From: Paraphaeosphaeria minitans
Taxonomy: Eukaryota; Ascomycota; Dothideomycetes; Pleosporales; Didymosphaeriaceae
Direction: 5' to 3'
Length of the DNA stretch: 64,000 bases
Assembly: GCA_015832175.1 (NCBI GenBank)
Contig: WJXW01000002.1
Span: 3,286,001 to 3,350,000 of the forward strand
Position numbers and translations under genes: made by a program. The notes below the pieces were generated by a model. It made no database searches, had not been told where the DNA came from, and was given only the letters and a program-made list of their open reading frames with translations. Shown here one piece after another: positions 21,450-32,866 of this stretch (position 1 is its first letter; the number at the start of each line of letters is the position of its first letter).

Positions 21450-22851
21450 TTTGACGTCCTGTAATGTGGAGGATCTACCAGTGTTCGCAACGTATCTATC
21501 GACGTTATGTAATTGAGAAGATGCGCTCGATGTAGAGCTAGATGGCGAGAAGGTGCGCTCTTTAGATTTGGTGCGCAAAGGAACTGAGGAGAGAAGAGAG
21601 GTTGGGTATAACAAGGAAACAGAAAGAACAGAAAAGCCGAGGAAAGAGGGCAGTGAAGCTGTATTAATACAGGTGGATAATCTACGCTGAGCGCGTTGTC
21701 GTGCGGCTCGGAGGAGTGCAAAATAGCGGGGGAGCTAGGTGAGGTGGGGTGGGAGCTTTCCCAATCAGGAACTGGATCCGGCGTGTCGGGCGGAAGGTGC
21801 AGAGGGGCACAGAACGACCTCGTTGACCTCCATGACACCCACTGGACGCTATTATGGAACTTGGCTGCTCTCGAGCCGTATATGTGCTGCAATGCGATGA
21901 TCAAAAGTATCTTCGACTGTCACATCAGATCGTACCTTCGTTGTACACATTCCACCCAAGAAATCAATAAGAACCTACATTGGTAGTGCGGTTTGGTAAC
22001 ACTGATTCTTACGTTTAAAACACATCACAGAAACTTCGGGCCACCATCAGTAATCGAGTGATGGGACGATACGATAAAAGGGGGTAAACACTACAGGATC
22101 TTGTTCTGTCAAAACGCTACCTGCTTTTGTTCAAGAATGAGGCTGTCATGTACCTGATCATAGTCCTGACAAAGAGAAGAAAAACAGTCATCTTTCAACC
22201 CTACACCACCTCACGGGACTGGGCAAGGTCTACAGAAAACCATCGGAAAGTTTCTTTGGCGACTTCCATGTAGATGCTCCGCTCGTCGCGTCGTATACGC
22301 AGAGGAAAATGAGCGATGACCGTGACATACTGCGCGCACTTGCCGGCGTATCAGCCTGGCTGGAGAGCAAGATGTGTGGACAAACGGTCTTGGGGATTCC
22401 GGAACATACTTTGATTCTTGTTTGAGGTTGTAGGCAGCGTCGTTATTTTTGGACAAGCCATCCAACGGCGCCTCCAGTCGGTTGATTGGCGCCTTTGCTA
22501 CAGTACGTAAAACTTGATACAACCCCCAATGGTTCTCAGAGTGCTGAGGTACAAGTTTAGGTAGAACCTTTTACCTACGACTGGGAAGCCGCGATCGAGT
22601 ATAAACCACTTGTTTCAGCTACAATCGTTCCTTTCTAGTCAAGGCTTTCTCTCACGATGTTCGCATGCGTCGTTGACACTTGTGAGTTTCAATTTCAAAA
22701 ATTGCCAGCTGAAACCTTCTACGACGATCAAAATCATCGTCCACGCTCCCAACGTCCCAGATATATCAAACGGCATAGTAACAACGCATACATGCGGACG
22801 TGCAATGTTGGGTATCATAGTTCTTAGTTCTTTCTGTGCACATGTCGGTCC
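21450..22851. other. Intergenic region between GAL1 and DUO1
   Basis: It holds the galactokinase promoter and the 3' side of DUO1. I see no gene, repeat or RNA that I can support. Confidence 0.5.
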
Positions 22852-23602
22852 TCAACCCAAACCTCTGCCCCTCCCGCGTAGGCCTCGCCCGATGCCGCTG
22901 CCAGCCCGGCCGCTCGTCGAACTACTGCGGTTGAGCCCGCCTCTTGCTGTCTGCCCGCTGACGCTATATTGGCCTGTGCTTGATGTCGACGCACCGCGAG
23001 GCCTGACACCTCCCCGTCCTCGGCCACGTGTGGTGGGCTTTGTGGTGGCTTCCGCTTTCCTCTGGGCCTCCTCGGCCTTCCTTGTCGCTGCCTCCCTTCG
23101 CGCCTGCTCTTCGGCGGCCCTTCTTTCTGCCGCCTGCTGCTTGTGCACTTCTTCGTCCTGTATGTCGACGAGGTCCTGGGTAGCACCCTGCCATTGAGGG
23201 TTCAGGATGAGGCGCTGGTTGTGCTCGGCCTGGGAAAGGATGCGCGTCCAGGTCTGCAGGAGGGTTGAGGCGTTGTTTACCGTTCGCGATACGGTCTGCA
23301 TCATATTAGCATCCAAATGCACCTGATATGTTCCTCCCTGCTTCACGTACATGCATGTTGCTCTTCGCCTTCTGCAGGCTTTCAACCACACCTTCGATGA
23401 CCTTGTTCACATTGCGCACGCTCTCGAGCTCCTTGCGCAGAGCAGCCTCGCGCTCCTCTTTGGTGGCCCAAGACTCCTTAGGACGCGCTTTGGCGGCTTC
23501 GTCGTGGGCAGGCGGCTGTTTCTTTTTGGCGGCGGGGGTGTCGAAGAGGGCGTCCGAGTCTGATTCGGAGAAGCTGAGGCGGTCTGACTTGTGATCATCC
23601 AT
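22852..23602 (-). CDS. DUO1: DASH/Dam1 complex subunit Duo1
   Basis: Two exons, 23602-23351 and 23295-22852, are joined in phase 0 across a 55-nt intron (GTACGT donor, GCTAAT branch, GCAG acceptor). They give 231 residues. The N-terminus is acidic and Ser-rich (LSFSESDSDALFDTP). A conserved coiled-coil core follows from about residue 45, containing ALRKELESVRNVNKVIEG and LLQTWTRILSQAEHNQRLI. The C-terminus is a long Ala/Glu/Arg helix and then an RG-rich tail ending GRGRGLG. The core is the Duo1 signature. Duo1 is one of ten DASH subunits that form rings on kinetochore microtubules and couple them to chromosomes. It is divergent from the gene at 23982 with 379 bp between start codons. Confidence 0.88.
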
Positions 23603-23981
23603 TGTGCGCGCGTGCCTGTGTCAACGAGCAGCACTGTGAGTGTTTGGAGGTTGGCGTGTTTGACATGTTTGGTAGGCGGGGCAGCGGCGCTTGGCGTGTT
23701 TGTTGTCTTGCGGCCCGTGCCAAGTGACGAGATGGCTGGGCCCAACCTCCTCCCATTCACCGCCGCATCCAAGCTCCACTTGAGCGCCCGCCCCAACCGT
23801 CGATAACGCTGTCTCTACTCTTCGCTAGACACGGTCCCTCGCCGCTATCATCACATACCCCAACTGGTCCCACCCGCCCGCATCAACAAACCTCCATCGC
23901 CCCAGCGACTAAGACGTTGTTCTGTATTATTCACATCCTTCCTACTACCGGCCCCCGCATCCCTAGAGTGGATTGGACACG
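23603..23981. promoter_or_regulatory. Bidirectional promoter between DUO1 and the gene at 23982
   Basis: 379 bp separate the two divergent ATGs. The stretch contains TTGGCGTGTTTG-like text twice (about 23653 and 23690). I find no MCB (ACGCGT) box. Assignment rests on geometry only. Confidence 0.45.
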
Positions 23982-25405
23982 ATGGACCGCACGCCCTCCC
24001 CTCCGCGCAGAGTGCGCACACCGCCCGCGCCGCTGCACGGCCCAAAGTACGACAACTATGAGCCCTTCTCACCGCGCCGGTCGAGTCGGGTGGCCGCCCA
24101 GCACGGCTCTCACTCCCACCCTCACCCTCACCACGAACAATTAACCTCGCCAGCGCGCAAGCGCATCGTCCGCGACGTCACTCCCACCAGCTCCCGACCG
24201 AAGTCAATCAACCGCACCGCCCACTTCGCCCTGTCGCCGCCTTCCTCCCCGTCATCTCCCGCGAAAGCACCTTCTCCCCGCTCAACACGTCGCGCCCAGC
24301 ATCAACCCGCCGCGCTCGACTCGGACTCTGAACATTTCGCACCCACTCCTGCGCGTCGCCTTCTTTCCACCATGGCGCCCCACGGCATGCTGCCCACGCC
24401 CGCGAAGACGCCCCGCAAACGCGCATTCCAAACCGAGGATTCCCTGCGCCCTACTGCCCGCGTCCTGTTTGCCAACCGCCCGTCCACCATAGAGGACGCT
24501 ATGCCGACTCCGCGCCGCGCCCACAAGAGCATGCGTAGCGTGCTCGACCTGGACAGCTTTGACGAGCAGATGAGCACCAGCACCCCCAAGATCGGCGTGT
24601 ACGTTGATTCCAAGGAGCGCGTTCCCGACCGCGAGGACGAGGAGAACAACCCGTTCCTGTCGCGTCGCCGCAAGGGAAAGGCGAAGGCGGCTCCGAGAAA
24701 AGAGCCCAAGGTCGACGAGAAAACGCGCCAAATCTTTGAGGCTGCTGCGCGCGATGAGGGCATTGTTTACACACAGTACGTACATATTTACCCTCCATCT
24801 GCCTTTGAATTTGAATGTGACTAACCCCGCGCAGCCGCGGCAAGACCATCTTCCGCCAATTCGACGACGTGACTCGCACTTCTGACGCGGAAGCCGCCCG
24901 CTCTTCAGAAGACGAGACGCGCCGCAAGGCCGACCGCGGCGGCACCCGGCGCATCACGCGCTCCGCCATCAAGCCCAAATTGCTCTTCAAAGAGGAAATC
25001 GACCGCCTGAAGCGCGAGAACGGCGACGACGATGACGAGGAGGCGCCCACTGACATCGAACTCCCCATCGCGACGCCCAGCCGTAGGACCCGGCATGTCG
25101 ATCCCACGGCGTCGTTTCCACACGAGAGCAAGCCTGCTGCGGTCGTGACGAAGACTGTCAAGCGTCGTGAGTATTCACCACTACAGCCTCAAGCATCGAT
25201 AGAAGCTAATGGGAAAACAGAGATGTCATTTGAGTCCTGGTCCCGCGTCAAGCCGTCGTCCCGCGCATCGGCCTCCGCTCGCGGCACCAAGCGCGCTGCG
25301 CCGCCGCTCGATGAGGGCGCGGAGCCTGAGGCGAAGCGCGCACGGAGTGAGCACTCTCCTGCCTCGGCGTCGCCGGCGACGGCGAGTTCGTTTGCTAGCG
25401 TCTAA
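23982..25405 (+). CDS. Hypothetical nuclear-type basic protein, 436 aa
   Basis: Three exons: 23982-24775, 24835-25166 and 25221-25405. Introns are 59 nt (GTACGT, GACTAAC branch, GCGCAG) and 54 nt (GTGAGT, AACAG). The product is largely disordered. It has many SP/TP sites (MDRTPSPPRR, SPPSSPSSPAK, TPAKTPRKR), several basic clusters typical of nuclear proteins and a conserved-looking centre with KIGVYVDSKERVPD and EENNPFLSRRRKGK. A folded patch spanning intron 1 reads FEAAARDEGIVYTHRGKTI, and the end is KRARSEHS-like. The combination of CDK-type sites and a shared promoter with DUO1 hints at cell-cycle regulation, but that is inference and I do not recognise the family. Confidence 0.75.
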
Positions 25406-26482
25406 TGCGAGCAGATGAATGATGCAGCTATCGCTGTCCCCACGGCTTTCTTACATGCGTTCCTGCATTTCTTTCAGTTTGCGCTTTTCCGAATTCCATC
25501 TTACGGTAGCATAAATTAGAAGTGCTTGTCTTGTCTGTCCATCTGCGACGGACTACCTTTTGTAATTGAAGCGGAGCAGAGCAGAGCGGGCGTCTTGCTT
25601 ACCATAAAGCTTGCGGATACCCCTTTCGAGACTTCTATGGCTTTCTTCTTTCCCACTCGCATTGAGCGATGGTTTAGTAGTGGATATCCCACGCACTGTG
25701 TGGTTTGAGGTAATCTGATGTACGGCTTGCCTTGTATGCCTCGCTGTGAGGTCAAGCTGGGGTTGTCTTAGGGAACGGAGAAGGTGGTTTGAGAGGGAAG
25801 GAAATGAATAGGTAGCATCAATGAAGGTATCACGTACCCAATATCAAATCATATCTTATCATTCCATTGTGCCTGCCATACGTCCTGTACTAGCATCGCC
25901 GCCACCCAGGACATGTCAGCCAAGGTGGGACCAAAACTCACCCACGACGGTGGGATGCGTTATGTCCATGCAGTGAGATGACCAGGTGCCGAGGTGAAGG
26001 GCGGTGAAGAGCGAGACGAGGGCACCAGGACAGTCAGCCCACGGGTCCCTATCATCAAGAGAGGATGTGCAGGAACTCTCCTCTCGATCTTTCCAGTTCA
26101 TCAGGTTCGAAGTCTTTGACAGAAAGATTCGAAGTGTGGAGTATCCTCTAAGTGCGAGGATAATTACGAGTTTGCAGACACAGCATAAGACGTGTCGATC
26201 ACACGCAAGCTTTTACCCATGTCCCTTGGCCAGGAATGAAACAGGATATAGTTAGTTCTCGGGGATCTGTGGCTATGGTGGATGGAATCGACCAGAGTTC
26301 GAGCGGGTTCCATGAGTGTCGGTCTGCGCGCGAGAGCTTGCCTTGGTGATCGGCTCAACATATCATTCACCTCCGCGAGCGCGCTAAGGAGGGGCTGACA
26401 AAGCGTGATATCTTGATCCCACAAACTCCAGCATTATATTATGATCCCTGGAGTCACATCTTCCCGTCACTAAACCGCCAAC
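25406..26482. other. Intergenic region, nothing recognised
   Basis: About 1.1 kb between two same-strand genes. It holds a terminator side and a promoter side; no supported gene, repeat or RNA. Confidence 0.5.
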
Positions 26483-27283
26483 ATGACGCACCGCCACAAG
26501 TGCCCCTACTGCGACCGCACCTTCGCCAACAGCAAACTGCCACTCCTGCGCGAGCATCTCCAAGCCGAGCACCCGTCGGAATCTCCTATGAGCTGCACCG
26601 TGTGCAGCCGGGTTTTCCGCGGTGTTCGGGAACTGCACGTGCATGCTGGATACACTGATGCAACTCTCGGCGAGAAACTTGTCCAGGCGCATTGCTGCAC
26701 CGCAAAGCACTGTCGGAGGTGGTTCTGCAGTCGCGAGGGTCGTATCGAGCATGAGCGTACATGCAAACACCGCCGCACAGAGGCCCAGAACCCGGACAAG
26801 CAGAACGTCAAGGAAGACGCCAATATGGTCGAGACAGTGAAGAAGAGTGAGCATCGTCAGCTGTTCCGCGCTGCGCTTGAGGAGGACAGGGTCAAAGACT
26901 TTGTTCCCATGGCAGGATACAGCTCGAATACCGCGCTTCAGAGGGAGCAGCCTGCGTTGACGACGGACAACAACGATGACAGCTACAAACAGAAGCCCCG
27001 CCACAAAAAGAAGGGCAAGAAGAAGAGCAGGCCTACCCCTAACTACGCCGAGGCAAGCACTTTCGCCATCAATTCAACCGCAAGGACGGACACTCCACCC
27101 TCTCAGGCCGCAGGCACTCTTATTTCCATGGGCCGAGTCGTGGATCTCGACAACTACTTCTACGGCATCTCCAACGAGCCGCGCTATGGCATGTATCGCT
27201 GGGAAGATTGTGGATACTGTGGTCGGTGCATGGATGACTTGTATCCGGAGTCGCACCAGGAGACGTACTACGAGGAGTGGTAG
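26483..27283 (+). CDS. C2H2 zinc-finger protein, 266 aa
   Basis: A single exon from the ATG at 26483. It opens directly with a zinc finger, CPYCDRTF followed by LREHLQAEH, and a second finger-like unit CTVCSRVF with ELHVHAGY. A third Cys/His cluster reads CCTAKHCRRWFCSR with HERTCKH. A lysine-rich segment (PRHKKKGKKKSR) near residue 175 could be a nuclear signal. The C-terminus is aromatic and acidic with CGYCGRCMDDLY, a further paired-cysteine site. The finger spacing is irregular compared with classic C2H2 arrays, so nucleic-acid or protein binding cannot be told apart. I know of no named orthologue. Confidence 0.75.
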   Translation: MTHRHKCPYCDRTFANSKLPLLREHLQAEHPSESPMSCTVCSRVFRGVRELHVHAGYTDATLGEKLVQAHCCTAKHCRRWFCSREGRIEHERTCKHRRTEAQNPDKQNVKEDANMVETVKKSEHRQLFRAALEEDRVKDFVPMAGYSSNTALQREQPALTTDNNDDSYKQKPRHKKKGKKKSRPTPNYAEASTFAINSTARTDTPPSQAAGTLISMGRVVDLDNYFYGISNEPRYGMYRWEDCGYCGRCMDDLYPESHQETYYEEW

Positions 27284-28379
27284 TTGGGGCTCGGGTCTGG
27301 GAAGATGGGGACACGTGCAAAACACGATGACAAAGGACAATAAAAGCTTGGAGAAAAGATCAAGACTTTCAGGCGATTATGTCCTTTGCTTCTCGGATTT
27401 TCTCGAGCATGTTCAGATGGAACGTTGGTAATGCTTGGATCATGGAATGAGGGGAAAGGTTGGCATGGAAAAGGCTCTGGACTATTTGATGCTATAGCAC
27501 TTTCCACTTTGACGTAATAGTACGCTGCAGGGTATGGCCACGTAATGGAACACTCGGAAGGTCCCGTAAAGTAGAAAATACTGGGACATGATACGAACAA
27601 CATAACCCTTCCTTTTGTCCATTTCCGGCCAGCTCTCTACCTATTTCACCACGTCTCTATCCCGCATGCCAACGTTGCTCTTCGCCCGCCATCATACAGA
27701 AGTCCTCTCACATCTCTCCCCGCAGCATTCTCTGCTCATTCTTGCGACGCATTTTCTTGTCGCTCTCAACTTCGCGAACCCTTCGACTGCCAGACGTAGC
27801 GGGCACGTAGTCGCACTCTATCGGTGCTTCTGTAAAACCAGCCAGTTTAGCGAATTGAGCTTCTGCTGACTGCAGCTAAGGTATATATGCTTGATAGCAC
27901 TCTCTCACTCAATGATCCTCTCTTCTATCTGCATGACTCTTAGCTCGACAAGCTTTATTAGGAATAGCAAAAGCCCGATCTCCCTTCGCGCCTCACAGAC
28001 ATCAGCGGACCAAATCTGCCAGGACCTAAGACACAGTCTGGTGGGCCAAGCTGCGGGACTAGCACGGGGCTGCTAAGTGCGCTGGGAACGCCAATAAAAC
28101 CCACAGGACGCCTTACTAGAACAGGACCGGAGTACACAGATTGATTTGGCGACGGGGGCAATGAGAAGGCACTGAACCATAGCGTTTATATAGCGGATAT
28201 GCTGCCCAACTTCACGATTGCTGTTTTGATAGATTTGAATGGGCCAGTCATTCGCGCGAAGTATTACTGAGAAGGCTGGGGATGTAGTAGAGGAGAGATA
28301 GAACTGAAAGGAGTTTCATAGAGAGACAAGCCCATTCCCTGCATTCATTAAAGATTCCTACACCAACACCAAATCTTCC
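27284..28379. other. Intergenic region, nothing recognised
   Basis: 1.1 kb between convergent genes. Short open frames on both strands have no family resemblance. Confidence 0.5.
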
Positions 28380-29780
28380 TTATAGGGCTGCTTTTGCAGT
28401 GGCGATAACACTCCCCATGGGGATCGGCTTCGGATCAGACTGATGCTCCTTCGCGTTCACAGCCCAGTCCGCCAGCGTCACCTTTCCCCTCTGGAAAACC
28501 ATAATGTGCGTTGACCCGCCAAATTCAAAGTGCCCAATCTCAGCTGCCCTCTCAATGTTCATCGGCGCAACCTTACCCTCAGTATTATACTCCTCCGCAA
28601 TCTTACACGTCGACACCTCAACCATGCCTATGCAGATCATGGCGACGAAGCCAATGGTCGAATGCTCAAACAAAAATATCGCACGCGTAGCCACATGACC
28701 CAAATACGGCTGACTCTCCGTCCCCTCCCACGTCCCCGTGTTTTCGCCCTGCGCCGGCCTCTGCGCAAAGTACGTCCCGGGCTGTACCCACGATTCAATC
28801 AGCTTTCCCTCCACCGGCGAGTTCCACCGATGGTAATGTGTGGCGGATAGGAAGCCCTGGTATACCTGTCCGCCCTCGAAGAGGCCCGCTATGTCTTTGC
28901 GCCCACCGAACAAATCGGGGAGCGAGTACTCCACGTCCTTGACCCAGAATTGGGCGTCTGCGGCGCTAACATTGTCCGCGTAGGACCAAGGCGTCGACTC
29001 GCAGCCCAGGTTAATGACTTCTGTCGCGTCTCCGTGGAACGGGCGGGCATCCTTCACAAAAGGCCTGATGAAGAAGGAATTCCACGAGTCGAAGCCGTAG
29101 CCCGGCTTGCTATCGTCGTATTGCATTTCGTTCCAGACACCTGCATCGAACGCTTCCTTCGAGATCCAAGACCCGCGCTTCTCTGGCTCGGCAATGTCGA
29201 GTTTGTCAAGCGAAGCTTCGCTCTTGAGAAACGTGTTCCACGCATCAAGCACCTTCTTGAACTCCACGTTGAACGCTGCGTCGTGGAACAATGCCGCGCC
29301 TGCGGGTGTCCCCATCCCCACGGCCAAAAACCCATTCATCGGCGTGCCGACCTGGACTGTCGTGTTGAACGACGGAGACCTCTGTATAATCAAGCTCAAC
29401 GCCTCGAAGAACCAGTCGAATCCTGGGATCCACAGCCCATCTCCGTCTTTCAGGATCTCAATGTCGTTCTGGATACCGCAGGTCAGGACGTACTCATTTG
29501 CCTGCGCGACCATGGAATTAATCCACATGCGGTAGACGCTGTTTGATTCGACCCAGGTTTTGAAGGTCTGGACTACGGGGTGTAGGTCCAGCGGGGTTTC
29601 GCCATCGCGGAGGGAGGAAATTTCATCTCGCAAAGGGTAGACGTGCATTACGGTGGCGTAGGCACGGTTAGGAACCCAGAATCCCATTTGGATGGTGCCA
29701 TCGTCATGGGGGTTCATTAGGTTGCGGCCTGTTGTTTCGAGGGGGCCGCGACCGGATGGAGATGTGGTGGGGGGTGCCAT
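28380..29780 (-). CDS. Pyruvoyl-dependent decarboxylase, phosphatidylserine decarboxylase/PsiD-like
   Basis: A single exon of 466 residues from the ATG at 29780. The N-terminal half resembles the soluble extension found in fungal PsiD-like decarboxylases (HPVVQTFKTWVESNSVYRMW, then GFDWFFEAL). The C-terminal half is the phosphatidylserine decarboxylase fold. It has WNSFFIRPF, HYHRWNSPVEGKL, the conserved histidine-containing FLFEH segment and the self-cleavage site FGGSTH, with Ser423 expected to become the pyruvoyl group. No mitochondrial presequence or membrane helix is present, unlike the housekeeping phosphatidylserine decarboxylases. The family includes L-tryptophan decarboxylase of psilocybin synthesis, but many ascomycete homologues have unknown amino-acid or lipid substrates. 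I cannot assign the substrate. No kinase, methyltransferase or P450 partner lies beside it. Confidence 0.85.
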   Translation of the reverse strand: MAPPTTSPSGRGPLETTGRNLMNPHDDGTIQMGFWVPNRAYATVMHVYPLRDEISSLRDGETPLDLHPVVQTFKTWVESNSVYRMWINSMVAQANEYVLTCGIQNDIEILKDGDGLWIPGFDWFFEALSLIIQRSPSFNTTVQVGTPMNGFLAVGMGTPAGAALFHDAAFNVEFKKVLDAWNTFLKSEASLDKLDIAEPEKRGSWISKEAFDAGVWNEMQYDDSKPGYGFDSWNSFFIRPFVKDARPFHGDATEVINLGCESTPWSYADNVSAADAQFWVKDVEYSLPDLFGGRKDIAGLFEGGQVYQGFLSATHYHRWNSPVEGKLIESWVQPGTYFAQRPAQGENTGTWEGTESQPYLGHVATRAIFLFEHSTIGFVAMICIGMVEVSTCKIAEEYNTEGKVAPMNIERAAEIGHFEFGGSTHIMVFQRGKVTLADWAVNAKEHQSDPKPIPMGSVIATAKAAL

Positions 29781-32700
29781 GGTGGTGTTACTACGGTAAG
29801 TGACGGATGTCGATTGATTAGGGGTTGGACGAAGCGTCGTTTAACTACTATGTCTTTTGGATATTAATAGTTACCAAAAGTAACTTTGATACAGATCTTG
29901 GTATAAGATTGCGAGGCAGTACGATTTTTATAGACAGATTTTCATGCGTGGCTGGTTCCAGGCCTCGTGGAGCTGAACTAGATATGCAGTAACACTCATT
30001 TATCTTCGGAGTCAAGATCAGGAAATAAGACATTCAGTCCTGTATCAGGTAGACGTTGTTGCCTCGCTACTTCTGAATTTCAGCAAGCCTCATATGCACA
30101 GTTCGTTGAGAGGGTGTGAAGAATCCAGCCAGTAGTCTAGAACAATAGAAGTACTACAGTCGGCCCAAAGAACGCTGATCAAATCACATGGACAAGAAGG
30201 CTGCATACATCTCTAAAGGTGGGCCCAATGAGGCTAAAACCATCTGTGTGTTCGCTTGCACTCAGCCCACCTCAATGCGATTGGCCAATTCGACGTGCCT
30301 TCAGCTCGTAATTCACGCTCGGAACATATCGATAATCCAGCCCCGCCTCAGAGAACATTTAGATTAACACATCTCCCCTTTCAGCTTCTTTCTAGACTTG
30401 GTGGCGCAACGATAGGTTTCGAGTCTGTCATTAGTCTGATGTAACAGTATCTGCTGCATGCGACGTTCCTTTTTTTGTACAGAGGACCGAGCTATCTTGC
30501 CGTGGAAGTAAGCAGATAACAATAAAACTTAAAGAGATCCAAGATATCTCTGGTAGGTACTGACACAAAGAGTACCACAACTCATACCTTGCTGTCTTCA
30601 TGATATTTCCACAAAACCAATACTCGCCGCAGCCATACCCTGCACTACATTGCCGGTTCCAGGAGGCGGGGAACCCTGGCTCTGATCAGCAGATAATCTC
30701 AACGTGGGAAAAGATATGCTAACTTACTTCCTACTCTTCGCCTTCTGCACCCTGCGCCTGTCCGGCTGCGCATGCTTGGCACGATATTTGGTTGGGCTTT
30801 GTTTGGTTCCAAGGCTCATATCAGCGGTGTTGCAGAGTGCTTGCAAGCGCGTGCACAACTCTATATCACACAAATGGCCTGTCGTAGCTTGAATTACCCC
30901 CGGCCTCCTGACTAGCACCATAGTATCCAGAAGAGCGTCATGGAGAACGCGATAATGTATGTGACGCGCACTCGGCGCTCTGGATGTTCAAGTCTAGAAG
31001 AAAAAAGGTGAAAGAAGGCAAGCAGGCATTACCATTGACAGATCATGCAGTGGTAAGTTCTCAACGGATATAGTACTCCCTTAAGGATCCACTAATCGAA
31101 TTTATAGTGTGAGAGACATGTGGGACAAGAATATTGAGGCGTAAGTCCTCAATCGGGTGGCCATCCAATTATCTATGCGTTTCTGACATCTGGCCAGGAA
31201 AGATCACAAGGGTAGGGAGCTCAGTGCTAACGTGGACCTTCGATTCGTCCAGGAACTGACGCGCATATTCAACAAGAGCACCACCTTCATGCTGGAGCAG
31301 CATGAGGACCTCAGAAGCTTCCTCCAGCTCAATATTCTCCAAGGTGGCTGCGTACAGCGTGATCACATTCGCAAGTTGAATGCTGTCATACATTTCCATT
31401 GGAGGAAGGCGGAGGACCCCATCGAAGCTGCATCTGTCTTTCCGACAGGGGAAGGTGTCGGCTTTATCTGAGTTTCTCAGGGTTCAGCATATGCAAGGCT
31501 CACCGCTCCCAACGTACCGTACTCCTGTAAGTACAGGCCCCAGTCTTGTACGTGCGGATCCCATTACTAGATACGTACTACTAAATATGTAGTCATTACG
31601 CTAAAAAAAGGCAAGGAGTGCAGTCTATAGTTTATAATAATAGTACGTATTGTAGACTTCCTAAATAGAAAAGTAGCCAGTTGCTGTACATAAACTCTTC
31701 CATCTCCCGACCTCACTTCTCTTCTCTATTTCTCGACTGTCTTTTTATTATCTTCCCTGAATGTTTCCGACCGCTTAGCAGCTCATCACCGCGTGCGCAT
31801 GGCCAGCGTATATACTCGACGGCTAGCTTTAATGACGGTCAATTCGTTCTTCCTGAAAGTCGATTGTGGAGTTGCAGCTTCCGCTGTTTCAATCTTTGCC
31901 GTATAGTTCACTGCTGAGCACGAAAGTCCGCCTGTTCCTTGCCAGCTACAACCTTCTTCGACAAAGATTTCAATCCTTCTTTGGAGCCTTCCGGATCGCT
32001 CAGAAGTAACACACCGTGTTCATCTCTTGATCAATTATAGTACGTCGTGTCTCGCTAGCTCGAGGGCAATTGGGAAATTTTGGATGTTCATTACGCGATT
32101 AGGTTGACTTCTTTGGGGGTTGCCTGGTCCGCCAGAGTCCGCAATCATCTACAGTGCGACACGAGTGACACGCGTGACACGTCTCTTACAGCCTCTGTTT
32201 GACGGGGTGACGTTTGGCTCGATCGCGGTCGGGAAGTCTCTCCACAGCATGCCTCGAGCCCGTGACACGGTTCGGGATGTGCTGCTGGGGTCTACCATTC
32301 GAGAACTATATGGCATGACAACGCGGTTTTCAAATCCTGCCAGATGTACGAGACTTATCCGATATGCGAGACTTATCGTGCGTGACACGTGGGCCAGCCT
32401 TTTTCCATTGACTTTCGTGCCACTGTCGTGCAGCCCGGGTAGAGGATTGTATACGCTGGATTGCAGTGAGCCACGCACACCGATGGCTTGTATTTCTGAC
32501 AGTAATCTTTGGACGAATATACGCCACAATAGCAGAAGTCGTCGTGCGCGCTGTTAGAAACTGTCTCATTAGATCACATGATCGACCACACGCAGCTGGG
32601 ACGACAAAGAAGCACGAGAAATCCACCATACTGGCCCACGGACGTCGCATACAAAGACACCATCACGGGTATTGCGTATTGCGCAGACGCGCCAGCACCT

Positions 32701-32866
32701 TTGTTGTATTCATATCTTTTCCAACAACATCTCTCGCGATGAACGCGACCCACAATGAGAAAACATGTTCACAGCGGCAGCGTTCTACAGCCTACCGCCC
32801 CACAGGGAGCGTATAATGCATGTATGCAATTCTCTCCAAACCATTCCCATACATCACCGCACTCTT
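29781..32866. other. Three-kilobase gene-poor stretch
   Basis: No convincing gene. A 76-codon minus-strand frame (31399-31169) has protein-like composition (VITLYAATLENIELEEASEV) and stays open to about 31475, but it matches no family and may be a remnant. 31535-31680 is TA-rich like the RIP-mutated block. GTGACACG motifs cluster at 32154-32390. Confidence 0.45.
32154..32390 (+). repeat. Cluster of GTGACACG motifs and a GAGACTTATC direct repeat
   Basis: GTGACACG occurs twice 9 bp apart at about 32165-32181, again at 32262 and at 32382. GAGACTTATC occurs at 32350-32359 and 32368-32377, 18 bp apart. Direct observation; function unknown. Confidence 0.6.
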
